In this document: in pieces, positions 5,108 to 6,271 of the stretch
How the letters are laid out: every line of letters begins with the position of its first letter
Position numbering within the stretch: the first letter of the stretch is position 1
DNA from: Clostridia bacterium
GTDB taxonomy: Bacteria; Bacillota; Clostridia; Lutisporales; Lutisporaceae
Assembly: GCA_029256365.1 (NCBI GenBank)
Contig: JAQSYB010000119.1
Span: 1-6,271 of the forward strand
DNA: 6,271 nt
Reading direction: 5' to 3'
Translations under genes and position numbers: made by a program
Notes under the pieces: model-generated
Databases searched by the model: none
The model's input: the letters and a program-made list of their open reading frames with translations, nothing else
What the model was told of the DNA's origin: nothing

Positions 5108-5138
5108 AGATGTAAAGAAATCATCTAACCTTTACAAT
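5108..5138 (+). promoter_or_regulatory. Candidate promoter with overlapping dyads upstream of the flavoprotein pair
   Basis: TGTAAAG (5111-5117) and CTTTACA (5130-5136) form a 7-bp inverted repeat with 12 bases between, and AGATG (5108-5112) pairs with CATCT (5122-5126). The right arm overlaps TACAAT (5133-5138), a likely -10. The -35 17 bases upstream (ATGTAA, 5110-5115) is weak. A bound regulator at this dyad would cover the promoter. Leader length to the ATG at 5180 would be about 35 bases. Confidence 0.35.
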
Positions 5139-5179
5139 AGATATATAGCAATTTTATGCATAGAAGGAGTATCGGTGAA

Positions 5180-5683
5180 ATGAAAATACTAATTCATGAT
5201 TTAGACGCGAATCGCTTCAAAGAACGATTTCCAAGTATACCAGACAACGTGAAAATAGTGGCTTGTGATGACACCATGCATCATTGTATCGGATGCTTTG
5301 GCTGCTGGACGAAAACCCCTGGGACCTGTGTGATACGTGATGAATACGGAGATATGGGAGAGCAGCTTTCAAAATGCAGCGAGGTCATACTTTTGAGCAA
5401 GTGCTTTTACGGCGGATTTAGTCCATCTGTCAAAAAGGCAATGGATAGAGGTATTTCATATAATCATCCATATTTTGTATATAGAAATGGAGAAATGCAT
5501 CACAGAGGTCGATATAACAACCATTTTGAGCTGAAGGTATGGTTTTACGGTGAAAATATTACAGAGAATGAAAAACAAACGGCAGAAAAACTGATAAAGG
5601 CAAATGCGATCAATATGGATTGTAGTGGCCAAAGTGTTACATTTGTTCATAGTATAGATGAAATCAAAGACTTTGCATTGTAA
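5180..5683 (+). CDS. Flavodoxin-fold protein with CxxCxxC cluster (NADPH-dependent FMN reductase-like)
   Basis: This 167-residue cytoplasmic protein resembles iron-sulfur flavoprotein/FMN-reductase relatives. After strand 1 (MKILIHD) and a helix comes CIGCFGCWTKTPGTC with Cys36, Cys39, Cys42 and Cys50, then DEYGDM, a strand EVILLSKCFYGGFSPSVKKAMDR (72-94) typical of the flavin-contacting loop, and a C-terminal alpha/beta part. The usual FMN phosphate loop 'GSPR..gnt' after strand 1 is absent: the sequence there is HDLDANRFKERF. Flavin binding may therefore be altered. The start is ATG 5180, with AAGGAG (5164-5169) ten bases upstream; an in-frame ATG at 5156 lies ahead of the RBS and has none of its own. 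The next gene begins 34 bases after the stop and supplies the missing loop, suggesting paired action. Confidence 0.8.
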   Translation: MKILIHDLDANRFKERFPSIPDNVKIVACDDTMHHCIGCFGCWTKTPGTCVIRDEYGDMGEQLSKCSEVILLSKCFYGGFSPSVKKAMDRGISYNHPYFVYRNGEMHHRGRYNNHFELKVWFYGENITENEKQTAEKLIKANAINMDCSGQSVTFVHSIDEIKDFAL

Positions 5684-5717
5684 TATGCATGTCTACTTTT
5701 GGGAGGTTAAGGATTAT

Positions 5718-6271
5718 ATGAAAATAGCTTTCGTGAATGGCAGTCCTAAAGCAAAAAATAGTACATCGGGATATCTCTTGCAAACATTAAAGACACTTTT
5801 GCATGATGAAAATGAGATCCTAGAATATCATTTTAGAACATCTGAATTATGTGATTCTGATTTGGCACAAATTGCGGAATGCAATACTTTCGTATTTGCA
5901 TTTCCACTATATATTGATGGTATACCTTCTCATCTGCTAAGCTGTCTAAATCAATTGGAAACATTCTTTCAGAAACAATCAAAAAAGGAAATATCAGTTT
6001 ATTGCCTCGTGAACAGTGGATTCTATGAGGGGCACCAAAATGCCATCGCATTGGAGTTGATGAAAAACTGGTGCGAAAAGGCAAAGCTGAACTGGAGGCA
6101 GGGTGCTGGAATTGGCGGAGGCGGGATGCTGCCTTTTATGACAGGAGTTCCGGAGGGGAAAGGTCCCAAGAAAAATGCTTCAAAAGCATTAGAAACCATC
6201 GCTCATAGCATCGTTGCAGATGCCACAGCAGAAAATATATTTATCTCTCCTAATTTTCCAAGGTTTGCATA
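5718..6271 (+). CDS. NAD(P)H-dependent flavin oxidoreductase-like protein, flavodoxin fold (3' partial)
   Basis: The frame from ATG 5718 stays open for 184 codons to the right edge without a stop. The start is the textbook flavodoxin-fold opening MKIAFVNGSPKAKNSTS, whose GSPKAKNSTS segment (residues 8-17) is the FMN phosphate-binding loop. FVFAFPLYIDGIPSHLLSCL (about 59-78) matches the second flavin loop, where 'P.Y.d..P..l' is usual, and ISVYCLVNSGFYEGHQN is the third strand and loop. A glycine-rich GAGIGGGGML stretch follows at about 131-140. It probably reduces flavins or quinone-like compounds with NAD(P)H; substrate unknown. Purine-rich sites GGGAGG (5701-5706) and AAGGA (5709-5713) precede the ATG. 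It follows the Cys-cluster flavoprotein by 34 bases and is probably cotranscribed. The C-terminus is outside the window. Confidence 0.88.
   Translation, partial: MKIAFVNGSPKAKNSTSGYLLQTLKTLLHDENEILEYHFRTSELCDSDLAQIAECNTFVFAFPLYIDGIPSHLLSCLNQLETFFQKQSKKEISVYCLVNSGFYEGHQNAIALELMKNWCEKAKLNWRQGAGIGGGGMLPFMTGVPEGKGPKKNASKALETIAHSIVADATAENIFISPNFPRFA

Noticed and set aside
5456..5650. 64-codon minus-strand frame
   Set aside because: It lies within the first flavoprotein gene and shows no motif.
5833..6084. 83-codon minus-strand frame
   Set aside because: It lies opposite the partial flavin oxidoreductase gene, which is open across the whole region and carries the family motifs.
1..6271. CRISPR arrays, tRNA or rRNA genes, insertion sequences, integrases or phage genes
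   Set aside because: I looked for repeat-spacer periodicity, cloverleaf and CCA-type ends, transposase motifs and terminal inverted repeats and saw none.

Overview
The window reads like a chromosomal stretch from a low-GC, anaerobic Clostridia-type Firmicute. The evidence is an AT-rich base composition, strong purine-rich Shine-Dalgarno sites, short intergenic gaps, hairpin-plus-T terminators, and families common in that group (RseC-like protein, flavodoxin-fold pair, two-domain ChrA). The genus cannot be fixed from sequence alone. All supported genes lie on the + strand.

Layout. (1) 1-253: the 3' end of a SulP-type anion permease (STAS domain) and its terminator. (2) 280-1321: a two-gene unit of a four-helix membrane protein of unknown function and a GNAT acetyltransferase, with a candidate promoter and a terminator. 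(3) 1322-1607: a gene-free stretch that is rich in signals: a tandem 11-bp repeat just upstream of a -10-like element, a 14-bp-stem hairpin about 40 bases further on, then a TTGATA/TATCAA palindrome beside a TATAAT box. (4) 1608-2851: an RseC/MucC-family membrane protein with a four-cysteine cluster, then lgt (prolipoprotein diacylglyceryl transferase). (5) 2872-3287: a second copy of the CTTCATA direct-repeat promoter, an 88-residue Cys/Met-rich membrane protein and a strong terminator. (6) 3336-5093: a lipoprotein with a rhodanese domain followed 13 bases later by chrA (chromate transporter family), closed by a 19-bp perfect hairpin. (7) 5108-6271: two adjacent flavodoxin-fold genes, the first with a CxxCxxC cluster but no visible FMN phosphate loop, the second with that loop but no cluster; the second runs off the window.

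How the parts may work together (inference). Several genes concern sulfur oxyanions, thiols, metals or redox at the membrane: SulP, RseC-like, a Cys/Met-rich small protein, a membrane-anchored sulfurtransferase, ChrA and flavoproteins. Lgt would lipidate the rhodanese lipoprotein encoded about 500 bases downstream. The most distinctive signal is regulatory: two promoters about 1.5 kb apart share CTTCATA-N4-CTTCATA followed by exactly 9 bases and a -10-like hexamer. This is the architecture expected of an OmpR/PhoB-type activator site. One copy drives the small Cys/Met-rich gene. The other has no gene before the next terminator, so it may make a roughly 73-nt RNA, act as an attenuated leader for rseC-lgt, or be a relic.

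Five starts were set by ribosome-binding sites rather than by longest frame: lgt at 2075, the rhodanese at 3372, chrA at 3820, the first flavoprotein at 5180, and the partial flavoprotein at 5718.
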